This document shows, one piece after another, positions 1-9,781 of a stretch of DNA of 64,000 bases. The first letter of the stretch is position 1. The number at the start of each line of letters is the position of its first letter. The translations under genes and the position numbers were made by a program. This DNA is from Lachnospiraceae bacterium. Lineage in GTDB: Bacteria > Bacillota > Clostridia > Lachnospirales > Lachnospiraceae. Where the stretch lies: assembly GCA_017542245.1 (NCBI GenBank), contig JAFXXN010000160.1, positions 81,041 to 145,040 of the forward strand, written 5' to 3'. The notes beneath the pieces are model-generated. The model did no database searches. It worked only from the letters and a program-made list of their open reading frames with translations, and was not told the DNA's origin.

Positions 1-738
1 GCTGAAATAACAAAGGATGATCTGGTGCTTGAAATCGGACCGGGTATAGGTACACTGACCCAGTATCTTTGTGAAAATGCACGTAAGGTCGTAGCTGTTG
101 AGATAGACAGGATGCTGATTCCGATATTAAAGGAAGATACTTTGGCAGAGTATGACAATGTCGAGATTATAAATGATGATATTTTAAAGGTTGATATAGG
201 GAAGATTGTTGAGGAAAAGAACAACGGCAGGCCTATAAAGGTGGTGGCAAATCTTCCTTATTATATAACAACTCCCATAGTCATGTCTCTTTTGGAAAAA
301 GACCTTCCCATAGAAAGCATAACGGTAATGGTACAAAAGGAGGTTGCGGAAAGGATGCAGGCTTCTCCGGGGACAAAGGATTACGGAGCCCTTTCCTTAG
401 CGGTACAGTATAGGGCAGATACTTATATAGCAGCAAATGTTCCGCCAAACTGTTTTATGCCGCGGCCTGCAGTGGGTTCATGTGTCATAAGGTTAAGGAA
501 AAAGGATGAACCGCCCGTATCGGTAAGCTCTCCTGAGCTGATGTTTAAATTGATAAGGGCAGCATTTAATCAGAGAAGAAAGACACTGTTAAACGCTCTT
601 GCAAATTCATCTGAAGTACCATACGGTAAAGAGGAAATATTGAAGGCTATAACAGAAACAGGCATTAAAGAAACTATAAGGGGTGAGGTCTTGGGCCTTA
701 AGGAATTTGGGGAACTGACGGATAAACTTTTAGGATGA
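1..738 (+). CDS. rsmA: 16S rRNA dimethyladenosine transferase RsmA (KsgA), 5' partial
   Basis: The reading frame is open from base 1, so the N-terminal part of the gene lies outside the window. The enzyme dimethylates two adjacent adenines near the 3' end of 16S rRNA late in 30S assembly, using SAM. Visible signatures are the SAM-binding motif I (LEIGPGIGTLT) right at the cut edge and the catalytic NLPYY motif about 65 residues later. The C-terminal helical region follows, with the family-typical RAAFNQRRKTL. Compared with a usual length of about 280-290 residues, some 45 N-terminal residues are missing. The next gene starts after a gap holding a promoter and a hairpin repeat, so this gene probably ends its own operon. 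Identification is firm. Confidence 0.95.
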   Translation, partial: AEITKDDLVLEIGPGIGTLTQYLCENARKVVAVEIDRMLIPILKEDTLAEYDNVEIINDDILKVDIGKIVEEKNNGRPIKVVANLPYYITTPIVMSLLEKDLPIESITVMVQKEVAERMQASPGTKDYGALSLAVQYRADTYIAANVPPNCFMPRPAVGSCVIRLRKKDEPPVSVSSPELMFKLIRAAFNQRRKTLLNALANSSEVPYGKEEILKAITETGIKETIRGEVLGLKEFGELTDKLLG

Positions 739-769
739 AAGCTTGCAACGTCTATTTTCAGAAATATAC

Positions 770-797
770 TTGATTTATCACTGTATTTTGATATAAT
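770..797 (+). promoter_or_regulatory. Sigma-A-type promoter upstream of the DUF853 gene
   Basis: TTGATT (770-775), a 16-nt spacer and TATAAT (792-797). The predicted transcription start falls at the beginning of the tandem-hairpin element at 800, so that element would form the 5' leader of the mRNA. Confidence 0.6.
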
Positions 798-798
798 A

Positions 799-868
799 TA
801 ACAAAACGATGTGGAGCGTCGTTTTGTTACCGAGGAAACGCAGAAGGCGTTGTCTAGGTGACCTTGAC
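799..868 (+). repeat. Tandem-hairpin dispersed element, copy 1
   Basis: Two adjacent stem-loops. The first pairs ACAAAACGATG (801-811) with 817-827. The second pairs 826-841 with 847-862, using G-U pairs and a few mismatches around an AGAAG loop. The copy ends in GGTGACCTTGAC. The same architecture recurs at 33874-33949, 41261-41338 and 48417-48488. It lies directly downstream of a promoter and about 35 nt before the start codon of the ATPase gene. Its function is unknown; a structured RNA leader or a small mobile repeat are both possible. Confidence 0.7.
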
Positions 869-902
869 CTATGGATGATTGTATTTAAACGGAGGAAGGT
901 TT

Positions 903-2666
903 ATGTTTTATGATGGGAAGATTCTGATAGGAAAATCAGGGGAAGAAGATTTATATATTTATCCTAAAATGGCTAACCGCCATGGGCTTATAGCCGGTGC
1001 TACAGGTACCGGAAAGACGGTAACATTAAAGGTCATGGCTGAATCTTTCAGCGATATAGGGGTTCCTGTATTTTTGGCAGACGTAAAAGGTGACCTTTCA
1101 GGTATGTGCCGGCCCGGTGAAGGCGGCGGAAGCGCCGAAGAAAGAGTGATAAAGATGGGGCTTGCGGAGAGAGGCTTTAACTTTAAGAGCTTCCCTTCAA
1201 ATTACTGGGATGTATATGCAGAAAAAGGTATGCCGCTCCGTACTACGGTTTCTGAAATGGGACCGTTGCTTTTATCACGTATATTGGAACTTAATGATAC
1301 ACAGACCGATATCTTAACGGTTATATTCAAGATAGCTGATGATGAGGGACTGCTCCTCATAGATACAAAGGATCTCCGTTCGATGCTGCAGTTTGTAAGC
1401 GAACATTCTAAGGATTACAGCAAACAGTACGGAAATATGTCTCCGAACAGTATCGCTGCCATCATGCGTGCGGTTATAGCATTGGAATCCGATGGAGGAG
1501 ACTTCTTCATAGGTGAACCGGCATTAAATATCCGGGACTGGCTAGCTACTGACTATAACGGAAAAGGAATGATCCAGATTCTTGACTGCCAGAAGCTTAT
1601 CCTTCATCCCAAGATGTATTCGACATTCCTTCTCTGGCTCATGTCTGAATTATATGAGACATTGCCTGAAGTCGGAGATCTTGACCGCCCGAAGATGATT
1701 TTCTTCTTCGATGAAGCACATATGCTTTTCAGCTCTGCGACAAAAGCACTTCTTGAAAAGATAGAACAGGTTGTTAAGCTTATCCGCTCAAAGGGTGTAG
1801 GTATATACTTTATCACTCAGAATCCGAAGGATATACCGGACGGTGTGCTTGCACAGCTTGGAAATAAGGTTCAGCATGCACTGCGTGCTTATACTCCGGC
1901 AGATCAGAAGGGTCTTAAGGCAGCAGCATCATCCTTTAGGGAAAATCCGGAGTTTAACACATTGCAGACACTGCAGGAGCTCGGAACCGGCGAAGCACTG
2001 GTTTCAGTTCTTGACGAAAAGGGTATCCCTACTATAGTTCAGAGAGCGAAGATACTTCCGCCGCAGAGTTATATGGGCATGATAGATGATGGTGAACGTC
2101 AACGTCAGATAGATTCCTGTCTGCTCCTAAATAAGTACAGCGAGACTTATGACAGGGATTCGGCATATGAATTCTTCCAGAGATTAAATATTGAGCAGGC
2201 GGAAATGGCCGAACAGGCAGCACTTGCGGCGCAACAGGCAAAGGAAGAAGCACTTGCCCAGAAACAGGCTGAAAAAGAGGCAGCTCTTCAGGCTAAGGAA
2301 CAGGCTAAAGCTGAAGAAAGAGCTGCAAGGGAACAGGCTAAGGCCGAAGAAAGAGCGGCTAAGGAACAGGCTAAACTTGAAGAACGCTGGCAGAAGGAAC
2401 AGCAGCGTGAACAGGAAAGACTTCTTAAGGAACAGCAGAAGGCAGCAGAAAAGGCTGCAAAGGAAGCCCAGAAGGAAAAGGACCGACAGGCACGTGCGGT
2501 GCGTCAGGCTATTAAGGGTACTGCTTCTGCAGCAACCGGAACCATAGGACGGGAAATCGGAAATAACCTTGGTTCACAGTTCGGTTCTTTCGGAAAGAAG
2601 CTTGGCGGAAATGTCGGAGCCTCCCTGGGACGTGGAATTATCGGTACACTGTTTGCAAAGCATTGA
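903..2666 (+). CDS. HerA-like ATPase of the DUF853 (YjgR) family with long coiled-coil tail
   Basis: This is a P-loop ATPase of the HerA/FtsK-related DUF853 family, whose cellular role is poorly defined. Walker A is GATGTGKT near residue 33, and a Walker B-like run MIFFFDEAHM lies near residue 270. The ATPase core ends near residue 430. About 110 residues rich in Ala, Glu, Gln and Lys follow, with imperfect repeats of the type AKEQAKAEERAA, predicting a long coiled coil; the C-terminus is glycine-rich. I chose ATG 903 because GGAGGAAGG ends four bases before it; an in-frame TTG at 879 has no such site. The gene stands alone behind its own promoter and the tandem-hairpin leader. The family call is firm and the biological role is not. 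Confidence 0.88.
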   Translation: MFYDGKILIGKSGEEDLYIYPKMANRHGLIAGATGTGKTVTLKVMAESFSDIGVPVFLADVKGDLSGMCRPGEGGGSAEERVIKMGLAERGFNFKSFPSNYWDVYAEKGMPLRTTVSEMGPLLLSRILELNDTQTDILTVIFKIADDEGLLLIDTKDLRSMLQFVSEHSKDYSKQYGNMSPNSIAAIMRAVIALESDGGDFFIGEPALNIRDWLATDYNGKGMIQILDCQKLILHPKMYSTFLLWLMSELYETLPEVGDLDRPKMIFFFDEAHMLFSSATKALLEKIEQVVKLIRSKGVGIYFITQNPKDIPDGVLAQLGNKVQHALRAYTPADQKGLKAAASSFRENPEFNTLQTLQELGTGEALVSVLDEKGIPTIVQRAKILPPQSYMGMIDDGERQRQIDSCLLLNKYSETYDRDSAYEFFQRLNIEQAEMAEQAALAAQQAKEEALAQKQAEKEAALQAKEQAKAEERAAREQAKAEERAAKEQAKLEERWQKEQQREQERLLKEQQKAAEKAAKEAQKEKDRQARAVRQAIKGTASAATGTIGREIGNNLGSQFGSFGKKLGGNVGASLGRGIIGTLFAKH

Positions 2667-2715
2667 GCGGAACATACGCAGTTAAATGTTTTAAGTATAT
2701 ATTTTTAAGGAGAAT

Positions 2716-3075
2716 ATGATGAAAAAGATGATTAGGAAAATGGCCTGCCTGATGCTGGCACTGATTCTTGTAATGTCTTTGACTGCCTGCAGTGCAGATC
2801 CGAATTGCGGAAAGTATATATGCAAGACCGTATCTGTAGGAGAGATCACCGTAGATGCTTCTAATGCATATGTTAATGGCGCTAGCCTTGAGCTTAAGAA
2901 GGCCGGAGCATGTGATGTGGTTCTTGACGGTACCACTTATCTCGGCTCATGGAAGAGTACTGACAGTACTTTGACCATATCCCTTCAGGAAACCGATTCG
3001 GTAGGTACGATTGCGGGAAACAAGATCACTATTGATCTTTTCGGTGTCGGGATGACAATGACTTTTGAGAAATAA
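2716..3075 (+). CDS. Small lipoprotein of unknown function
   Basis: A 119-residue protein with a lysine-rich N-terminus, a hydrophobic signal segment and a lipobox LTAC (cysteine at about residue 25), so it should be lipidated and anchored outside the membrane. The remainder is a small beta-rich domain (GTTYLGSWKST, VGTIAGNKITID) resembling the short lipocalin-like lipoproteins common in Lachnospiraceae, but I cannot assign a named family. AGGAG lies just upstream; the two adjacent ATGs at 2716 and 2719 are both possible starts. It lies 23 nt before gltX on the same strand and may be cotranscribed with it. Confidence 0.75.
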   Translation: MMKKMIRKMACLMLALILVMSLTACSADPNCGKYICKTVSVGEITVDASNAYVNGASLELKKAGACDVVLDGTTYLGSWKSTDSTLTISLQETDSVGTIAGNKITIDLFGVGMTMTFEK

Positions 3076-3098
3076 AGATGTAATAAGAGGAGAACAAG

Positions 3099-4571
3099 AT
3101 GGACAGAGTACGTACAAGATATGCACCTTCACCTACAGGAAAGATGCATGTCGGAAACCTGCGTACAGCATTATATGAGTTTTTAATAGCAAAACATGCA
3201 GGTGGAGATTTTTTACTTAGAATAGAGGATACCGACCAGGGCAGACTGGTTGAGGGTTCGGTAGAGATAATCAACAGAACATTGCTTTCTGCAGGACTTA
3301 TTCATGACGAGGGTCCCGATAAGGATAAGGGATACGGTCCCTATGTTCAGAGTGAGCGTGTAAAGTCCGGATTATATATGAAATATGCAAAACAGCTTGT
3401 TGAACAGGGGGATGCATATTATTGCTTTTGTACGAAGGAGCGACTGGAATCTCTTACTACCGAGGCAGGTGGGGAGTCAATAACACATTATGACAAACAC
3501 TGCTTAAGCTTAAGCAAGGAAGAGGTTGAGGCTAATCTTGCTGCAGGAATGCCTTTTGTCATAAGACAGAACATTCCCAGAGAGGGAACTACCTCATTTT
3601 CAGATGCTGTATATGGTGAGATAACGATAGACAATTCGGAGCTGGATGACCAGATACTTATTAAATCGGACGGATTTCCTACTTATAACTTTGCGAATGT
3701 TATCGACGATCATTTGATGGAGATAACTCATGTGGTAAGAGGAAATGAGTATATTTCATCTACACCGAAATATACGCGTCTTTATAAGGCATTTGGATGG
3801 AAAGAGCCGATTTATGTACATCTTCCCTTGATAACTAACGAGGAGCATCAGAAACTTTCTAAAAGATGCGGACATGCTTCTTTTGAAGACCTGATCGAAA
3901 AAGGGTTTGTACCTGAGGCAATTGTTAATTATATGGCACTGCTCGGATGGAGCGGACCCGATAATCGGGAGATTTTCTCACTCGATGAGCTTATAGAGCT
4001 GTTTGATTACACTAAGATCAACAAATCGCCTTCAGTATTTGATGTCGTTAAGCTGAGCTGGATGAACGGCGAATACATAAAGGCCATGGATAATGAGAGA
4101 TATTATTCTCTTGCTCTTCCTTATGTAGATCAGGTTGTAAAAAAGGATTATGATAAGAGAAAGATTGCCGATCTGGTAAAAACCAGGATAGAAACGCTGT
4201 GTGACATACCGGAGAAGATAGATTTCTTTGATGAGCTGCCTGAGTATGACCCGGAGATGTATACTCATAAGAAGATGAAGACGAATTCCGAGAATTCTCT
4301 GGAATCCTTAAAGGATCTTCTTCCTCGCCTGGAAGCTCTTGATACATATAGCAGTGAAAACCTCTCAGAGCTTGTTGCAAAATATGTAGAGGAAAAGGGA
4401 ATAAAGAATGGTATAGCTCTTTGGCCCTTAAGAACTGCCGTTTCCGGAAAGCAGATGACGCCGGGCGGAGCTTATGAGATCATGGAAATCATAGGAAAGG
4501 AAGAGTCTCTTAAGCGTATCCGTAAGGGTATAGCTCTCCTTGAGGCGAAGGTTGGGGCTCAATCCGAATGA
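3099..4571 (+). CDS. gltX: Glutamyl-tRNA synthetase
   Basis: A class I aminoacyl-tRNA synthetase that charges tRNA-Glu (in many Firmicutes also tRNA-Gln, followed by amidation). The HIGH-type signature appears as PSPTGKMHVGNLRTALYE close to the N-terminus, and the KMSKS-type loop as HQKLSKRCGH near residue 250. The length of 490 residues is normal for the bacterial enzyme, with the anticodon-binding helical domain filling the C-terminal third. AGAGGAG precedes the ATG. The stop codon overlaps the ATG of the downstream helicase by four bases (ATGA), so the two are translationally coupled. Confidence 0.96.
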   Translation: MDRVRTRYAPSPTGKMHVGNLRTALYEFLIAKHAGGDFLLRIEDTDQGRLVEGSVEIINRTLLSAGLIHDEGPDKDKGYGPYVQSERVKSGLYMKYAKQLVEQGDAYYCFCTKERLESLTTEAGGESITHYDKHCLSLSKEEVEANLAAGMPFVIRQNIPREGTTSFSDAVYGEITIDNSELDDQILIKSDGFPTYNFANVIDDHLMEITHVVRGNEYISSTPKYTRLYKAFGWKEPIYVHLPLITNEEHQKLSKRCGHASFEDLIEKGFVPEAIVNYMALLGWSGPDNREIFSLDELIELFDYTKINKSPSVFDVVKLSWMNGEYIKAMDNERYYSLALPYVDQVVKKDYDKRKIADLVKTRIETLCDIPEKIDFFDELPEYDPEMYTHKKMKTNSENSLESLKDLLPRLEALDTYSSENLSELVAKYVEEKGIKNGIALWPLRTAVSGKQMTPGGAYEIMEIIGKEESLKRIRKGIALLEAKVGAQSE

Positions 4572-6448
4572 GATTTAATAAAGAACAAAATTTAGCTGTA
4601 ACACATACCGACGGGCCCTGCATGGTTCTTGCAGGGCCGGGTTCGGGGAAAACCACGGTCATAGTTAACCGTGTAAAATATCTTACCGGGGAAATGGGTG
4701 TACCGCCCGAGAAAATCCTGGTCATTACTTTTACACGCTCTGCAGCGAAGGAGATGAAGGAACGTTTCCGTATCCTTTCCGGAAGTGAACAGGGCGTATC
4801 ATTCGGTACATTTCATGCGTTATTTTTTAGAATCCTAAGATGGACTTTTAATTATGATATTTCCAACATTTTAACCGAAGAAGAAAGAACGTCTTTTTTA
4901 AGGGATGCAGCAGAAAAAGCAGGTATTCCGTCCTTCGGAGATAATGATCTGTTATTTTCCCTGTCGAGTGAAATCAGCTGTCTGAAAAACAGCGGGTCAG
5001 ATCTGAACGGTTTTAAATCCATGGTCACTGACAGGAAAATCTTCCGCAATATTTATGAAGAATTCGAGCGGATACTCAGAAGCGAAAACAAAATAGATTT
5101 TGATGATATGCTGTTATTGTGCTCACGCCTTTTTGACGAAAGAGAAGAAGTGCTGAAATACTGGCAGGATGTCTATGACTATATTCTGATAGATGAATTT
5201 CAGGATATCTGTCCCCTTCAGTACAGACTTACGAAAAGGCTGGCTGAAAATCATGACAATATTTTTGTGGTGGGGGATGACGACCAGAGCATATATTCAT
5301 TTCGCGGAGCAGATCCGGGAATGCTGTTTGAATTTGAAAAGGATTATGGCAGATGCAAAGGGTATGAAAAGATCATTCTGGGAATTAACTACCGATGTTC
5401 TCCTGAGATAACCGGATATGCAGGTAAACTTATATCACGGAATAAAAAGCGCTTTAAAAAAGAAATCAAATCGGGAAGGACTTCGATACCCCGAACGGCT
5501 ACGGTACTTTACAGAGAACTGCCTGATTTAAAAAGCGAGGTAGCATATGTTGCAGGAATGATAGAAAAGCTGATAGAAAACGGGATAGATAAATCTGATA
5601 TTGCGGTTCTCTACAGGGTAAATACCCAGCCGGGGTCGCTTATCGGTAAACTGAAGGAAAGAAATATATCCTTTTGCTTAAGGGATCATGTTCCAAACAT
5701 TTATGAACACTGGGTAGCCAAAAACATATTTGCTTATATCGAACTGGCTGAATTGGAGATGAATAAAAAGAGAGAGAAAAATGGCAAATCATGGAGGGAG
5801 TTATTTCTTTCCATAGCCAACAGACCTTCAAGATATATTATGCGGGATACGATGAGAAAAAAGAACCTGGATCTTGAATCGGTAAGAGCCGATTATAAGG
5901 ATAAAGCGTATGTAAGGGAAAGAATCGACAAACTTAAATTTGACCTTTCCATGATAGCAAGGCTTGACCCGCCGGCGAAAGTAAAATATATCCGAAAAGC
6001 GGTTGGATATGATGAATTTCTTAAAAAGTATTCTTCGGAACGGTATCTTGATCCTGAGAGTCTTTTTGAGATAGCTGAAGAGATAGAAGCGTCAGCTTCG
6101 GGATTCAGAACTTACGCTGAATGGAAGGAACATATAGAAAGATATACGGAAGATCTGAAACAGAGGCATTATGAAAAGCAAGATAAGAAAGAAGAGGCCG
6201 GGGTAAACCTGCTTACGTTTCATGCCGCTAAGGGTCTGGAATTTGATTCTTTATTTATTCTTGATGTCAGCGAGGAATATACACCTTACAGGAAGGCGGC
6301 CTCTTCAAAGGAGATAGAAGAAGAACGCAGGATGTTCTATGTAGCGGTAACCCGGGCAAAAAACAGGCTTTTTCTTCTACATCCTACTGACAGACTGGGA
6401 AGGAAGCAGATTCCGTCACGCTTTTTAAAAGAAATGGAACTTGATTAA
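4568..6448 (+). CDS. UvrD/PcrA-type superfamily 1 DNA helicase
   Basis: An ATP-dependent 3'-5' DNA helicase of the UvrD/Rep/PcrA family for repair or replication restart. SF1 motifs appear in order: the Q-motif region FNKEQNLAV at the N-terminus, Walker A AGPGSGKTT near residue 22, LVITFTRSAAKEMKER (Ia), DEFQDICPLQY (II), GDDDQSIYSFRGA (III), LGINYRCSP (IV), NLLTFHAAKGLEFD (V) and YVAVTRAKNRL (VI). At 626 residues it is shorter than PcrA (about 720-750), so it is better called UvrD-like than PcrA. It overlaps gltX by four bases. Confidence 0.9.
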   Translation: MRFNKEQNLAVTHTDGPCMVLAGPGSGKTTVIVNRVKYLTGEMGVPPEKILVITFTRSAAKEMKERFRILSGSEQGVSFGTFHALFFRILRWTFNYDISNILTEEERTSFLRDAAEKAGIPSFGDNDLLFSLSSEISCLKNSGSDLNGFKSMVTDRKIFRNIYEEFERILRSENKIDFDDMLLLCSRLFDEREEVLKYWQDVYDYILIDEFQDICPLQYRLTKRLAENHDNIFVVGDDDQSIYSFRGADPGMLFEFEKDYGRCKGYEKIILGINYRCSPEITGYAGKLISRNKKRFKKEIKSGRTSIPRTATVLYRELPDLKSEVAYVAGMIEKLIENGIDKSDIAVLYRVNTQPGSLIGKLKERNISFCLRDHVPNIYEHWVAKNIFAYIELAELEMNKKREKNGKSWRELFLSIANRPSRYIMRDTMRKKNLDLESVRADYKDKAYVRERIDKLKFDLSMIARLDPPAKVKYIRKAVGYDEFLKKYSSERYLDPESLFEIAEEIEASASGFRTYAEWKEHIERYTEDLKQRHYEKQDKKEEAGVNLLTFHAAKGLEFDSLFILDVSEEYTPYRKAASSKEIEEERRMFYVAVTRAKNRLFLLHPTDRLGRKQIPSRFLKEMELD

Positions 6449-6500
6449 AAATATATAAATATCTAATAAAAAATACTTTTACTTTCTTACGTTGATGTGT

Positions 6501-6506
6501 TATAAT
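6501..6506 (+). promoter_or_regulatory. Candidate -10 box for the zinc-ribbon membrane protein gene
   Basis: TATAAT at 6501-6506 with a weak TTTACT 17 nt upstream. It lies about 85 nt before the start codon at 6592. Only the -10 box is convincing. Confidence 0.4.
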
Positions 6507-6591
6507 AAGTTTTAAGGCATCGGATGTATAGTAATATACGTTTGTTTATTTATGAAAATGCTGATTTTGATATTATAAGGAGGTTACAAAA

Positions 6592-7752
6592 ATGGCATTT
6601 TGTCCTTTGTGTGGCAAACAGATCCCGGAGAACGGAATATGTTCATGCGGAAAGAAACTTGATGAAAACGGAAATATAGTGTCAAATGCAGTTGGACAAC
6701 CCGTTGCAGTTAATGGAGTTAAAACAGAAAATAATCAGGGAATGAGACCTGTGCAGCAGGCACCACAGGGTCAGCAGCCTCAACAGGTAAGACCCATGCA
6801 GCAGGGTCAGCAGCCTCAGCAGGTAAGACCCATGCAGCAGGCACCGCAGGGCCAGCAGCCTCAACAGGCAAGACCCATGCAGCAGGCACCGCAGGGTCAG
6901 CAGCCTCAGCAGGCAAGACCCATGCAGCAGGCACCGCAGGGCCAGCAGCCTCAACAGGCAAGACCTATGCAACAGCAGGGGCAGCCCATGCAGCAGCCTC
7001 AGTATCCTCAAGGCCAGCAGCCCATGTACCAGCAGGGTCAGCAGCCCGGATATCCACAGGGTCAGCCTATGTACCAGCAAGGCCAGCCCATGTATCAGCC
7101 TGGTCAGTACCCTAATCAGCCTATGCCGGGCATGCAGGCTCCCAGACCTCCTAAGGCTCCTTCGGGTCCTAATCCTTTCGGTATTGCTTTCAAGACTTTT
7201 GCATCATATTTTACTAACCCTGCAGAGACAAGCAAGGGAATATTTGAAGGAAAGATACCTGTGGCAGCAGGACTTATTCTTGGCGGTCTGTACCTGATCG
7301 TTCTCATGCTCTCACTTACACTGTTTAGTTTTGGAGCATACGGAAGATACAGATTCCTCAGAGCATGGGGCTTTGGTACTTTAGCCGCAACACTTATTGC
7401 AGGCGTAAAATGCGGCGTTGCTGCACTTATTATGGTATTCAGCAAGAATAAGAGTGTCAACTTTGTAAAGATTCTTTCAGCGTTATGCGTAGATACCGTA
7501 CTTGTTGATTGTATTGTAGTATTTGCAGGATTGTTAGGTATTGGAACTGCTAAATTTGCAATGTTCTTCCTGCTTATTGCTATTGCTCTTGTTTTCTACT
7601 ATAACGGAAAGACATTAAAGTATCTGGCAGGTGATTACGGAAAGAGCTCACCTAATAAGATGTTCTGGTTTAACGGAGTACTTATTGCATCGAATGCTTT
7701 TATTTATTGGATTTCATTTATACTCATTTTGTATTCCGGCAGCTTCTTTTAA
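6592..7752 (+). CDS. Zinc-ribbon, Pro/Gln-repeat, Yip1-like multipass membrane protein
   Basis: Three parts are visible. First, a short zinc ribbon, MAFCPLCGKQIPENGICSCG (CxxC then CxC). Second, a low-complexity linker from about residue 45 to 180 built of tandem units such as RPMQQAPQGQQPQQ, then QQP/YQQGQ units. Third, a C-terminal region with five or so hydrophobic segments resembling the Yip1 family (it begins FASYFTNPAETSKGIFEGKIP). This layout is common for Firmicute envelope proteins of unknown function. AGGAGG sits nine bases before the ATG. A hairpin followed by a T-tract closes the gene. The repeat region may vary in copy number between strains. Confidence 0.75.
   Translation: MAFCPLCGKQIPENGICSCGKKLDENGNIVSNAVGQPVAVNGVKTENNQGMRPVQQAPQGQQPQQVRPMQQGQQPQQVRPMQQAPQGQQPQQARPMQQAPQGQQPQQARPMQQAPQGQQPQQARPMQQQGQPMQQPQYPQGQQPMYQQGQQPGYPQGQPMYQQGQPMYQPGQYPNQPMPGMQAPRPPKAPSGPNPFGIAFKTFASYFTNPAETSKGIFEGKIPVAAGLILGGLYLIVLMLSLTLFSFGAYGRYRFLRAWGFGTLAATLIAGVKCGVAALIMVFSKNKSVNFVKILSALCVDTVLVDCIVVFAGLLGIGTAKFAMFFLLIAIALVFYYNGKTLKYLAGDYGKSSPNKMFWFNGVLIASNAFIYWISFILILYSGSFF
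6751..7000 (+). repeat. Coding tandem repeats in the zinc-ribbon membrane protein
   Basis: About five imperfect 42-45-nt units encode RPMQQAPQGQQPQQ-like blocks; one unit has lost the APQ triplet. Near-identical DNA between units suggests recent expansion or ongoing slippage. Confidence 0.75.
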
Positions 7753-7760
7753 AAATATCG

Positions 7761-7797
7761 GGAACGGCTTGTTAATTACAGGCCGTTCTCTTTTTTT
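7761..7797 (+). terminator. Rho-independent terminator after the Yip1-like gene
   Basis: GGAACGGC and GCCGTTCTC arms around a short loop, followed by seven T residues. Confidence 0.8.
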
Positions 7798-7807
7798 AAA
7801 TTCGGTA

Positions 7808-7836
7808 TTGCCTTTTTGAAAAAAACATGATATACT
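7808..7836 (+). promoter_or_regulatory. Promoter of the tig-clpP-clpX operon
   Basis: TTGCCT (7808-7813), a 17-nt spacer and TATACT (7831-7836), about 40 nt before the tig start codon. No obvious CtsR or HrcA operator was seen around it. Confidence 0.5.
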
Positions 7837-7874
7837 CTTACAGATTGTGAAAATATTTTCAGGAGGAACGACAA

Positions 7875-9197
7875 ATGAATGTCAAGACAGAAGATTTAGG
7901 AAAGAACAGCTTTAAGATTACCGTTGAGATTGATGCGGATGTATTTGCAAAGGCATATCAGCAGGCATATCAGAAAAATAAGAATAAGATCCAGATTCAG
8001 GGATTCAGAAAGGGCAAGGCTCCTTTGGCTCTTATCGAAAAGGTATACGGACCTGAAGTATTTTATGAGGATGCAGCTGATGCTGTTATAAATGACACCT
8101 ATGCACAGGCAGCAGACGAGAGCGGTCTTGACATCGTTTCCAGACCCGAAGTGGATATAGAGCAGGTTGAAAAGGGAAAGAACCTTATTTACACTGCAAA
8201 AGTAGCTGTTAAGCCCGAGGTTAAACTTGGAACCTATAAGGGTGTAGAAGTTGAAAAGCAGACAGTAGAAGTTGAGGATTCAGAGGTTGACGCCGAGATT
8301 GACAAGCTCAGAGAGCAGAATGCAAGAAACATTACTGTAGAAGACAGACCTGTTGCAGACGGCGATATCATTAAGCTTGATTATGAAGGCAGCGTTGACG
8401 GAGTTCCTTTTGAGGGCGGCAAGGCTGAGGATGCAGAACTTGTTATCGGTTCACATACATTTATCGATAATTTCGAAGAGCAGCTTATCGGCATGAACAT
8501 CGGAGATGAGAAGGAAATCAATGTTACTTTCCCTGAGGAGTACCATGCTGAGAACCTTAAGGGTAAGCCCGCTGTATTTAAGTGCAAGATCAACGCTATC
8601 ACACGTAAGGAACTTCCTGATGCAGATGATGAATTCGCTCAGGAAGTATCAGAGTTTGATACATTGGCAGAGTATAAGGATGATATTAAGAAAAACCTTC
8701 TTGCAAATAAGCAGAAGGAAGCTGACGGAGCAAAGGAAAACGCAGCTATCGAGAAGATAATCGAGACTTCAGAGATGGAAGTTCCGGACGCTATGGTTGA
8801 GACCGAAGCACGCAATATGGCAGAGAACTTCGCTCAGAGAGTTCAGGGACAGGGTATGCCTTTTGAACAGTATCTTAAGTATACAGGAATGAACCCTCAG
8901 CAGTTTGTTGCTCAGATGAAGCCTCAGGCATTAAAGAGGATTCAGGCAAGACTTGTTCTTGAAGCCATCGTTAAGGAAGAAAACATCGAAGTAACTCCCG
9001 AAGAAATAGATAAGGAATTCACCACTCTCGCTGAGCAGTATAAGATGGAAAAAGACAAGGTAAGAGAGATGATAGTCGGCAAAGAACTTGAGAACTTCAA
9101 GATGGATATTGCCGTAGGAAAGGCAGCTGACCTCGTTCGTGAGCAGGCTGTTGAGACAGAGAAAAAGGAAGAGGAGTCCAAGGAGGGTAACGAATGA
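7875..9197 (+). CDS. tig: Trigger factor, ribosome-associated chaperone and prolyl isomerase
   Basis: A cytosolic chaperone that binds the ribosome exit site and nascent chains. The N-terminal ribosome-binding domain has the signature [14 protein letters not shown] near residue 45 (the GFRxGKxP loop). The FKBP-type isomerase domain runs from about residue 155 ([20 protein letters not shown]). The C-terminal helical arms include [18 protein letters not shown]. The length of 440 residues is typical, and AGGAGG precedes the ATG. The last codons overlap the clpP start (ATGA), matching the conserved tig-clpP-clpX order of Clostridia. Confidence 0.97.
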   Translation: MNVKTEDLGKNSFKITVEIDADVFAKAYQQAYQKNKNKIQIQGFRKGKAPLALIEKVYGPEVFYEDAADAVINDTYAQAADESGLDIVSRPEVDIEQVEKGKNLIYTAKVAVKPEVKLGTYKGVEVEKQTVEVEDSEVDAEIDKLREQNARNITVEDRPVADGDIIKLDYEGSVDGVPFEGGKAEDAELVIGSHTFIDNFEEQLIGMNIGDEKEINVTFPEEYHAENLKGKPAVFKCKINAITRKELPDADDEFAQEVSEFDTLAEYKDDIKKNLLANKQKEADGAKENAAIEKIIETSEMEVPDAMVETEARNMAENFAQRVQGQGMPFEQYLKYTGMNPQQFVAQMKPQALKRIQARLVLEAIVKEENIEVTPEEIDKEFTTLAEQYKMEKDKVREMIVGKELENFKMDIAVGKAADLVREQAVETEKKEEESKEGNE

Positions 9198-9775
9198 GTT
9201 TAGTACCTTATGTAGTTGAGCAGACAAGCCGCGGTGAGCGTTCATATGATATTTATTCAAGACTTTTAAAGGACAGGATTATTTTCCTTTCCGAAGAAGT
9301 TAATGATGTAACCGCAAGCCTTGTTGTTGCACAGATGTTATTCCTGGAATCGGAAGATCCCAATAAGGATATCAATTTTTATATAAACAGTCCCGGAGGA
9401 TCGGTAACTTCAGGATTTGCTATCTATGATACCATGCAGTACATTAAGTGTGATGTTTCTACCATTTGTGTAGGACTTGCAGCAAGCATGGGAGCATTCC
9501 TTCTTGCAGGAGGAACCAAGGGAAAGAGAATGGCTCTTCCCAATGCTGAGATCATGATCCATCAGCCTTCAGGCGGTGCACGCGGACAGGCTACAGAAAT
9601 CCAGATCGTGGCTGAAAATATCTTGAAGACAAAACGTAAATTAAATGAAATGCTGGCAGCAAATACCGGAAAACCTATCGATGTTATCGAAAGGGATACC
9701 GACAGAGATAACTATATGTCAGCAGAAGAAGCTCTTGAATACGGGCTTATTGACAAGGTAATAGAACATAGATAA
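9194..9775 (+). CDS. clpP: ATP-dependent Clp protease proteolytic subunit
   Basis: A serine peptidase that forms a double heptameric barrel and degrades proteins delivered by ClpX or ClpC. The catalytic serine lies in [14 protein letters not shown] (about residue 98) and the histidine in [12 protein letters not shown] (about residue 123); the aspartate should be in the IERDTDRDN stretch. The 193-residue length is normal. It overlaps tig and is separated from clpX by only six bases, so the three genes form one operon. Confidence 0.97.
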   Translation: MSLVPYVVEQTSRGERSYDIYSRLLKDRIIFLSEEVNDVTASLVVAQMLFLESEDPNKDINFYINSPGGSVTSGFAIYDTMQYIKCDVSTICVGLAASMGAFLLAGGTKGKRMALPNAEIMIHQPSGGARGQATEIQIVAENILKTKRKLNEMLAANTGKPIDVIERDTDRDNYMSAEEALEYGLIDKVIEHR

Positions 9776-9781
9776 TAAAGA

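Noticed and set aside
6682-7080. Long minus-strand open frames opposite the Pro/Gln repeat.
   Set aside because: They are shadows of the repetitive coding sequence on the + strand and have no ribosome binding site.
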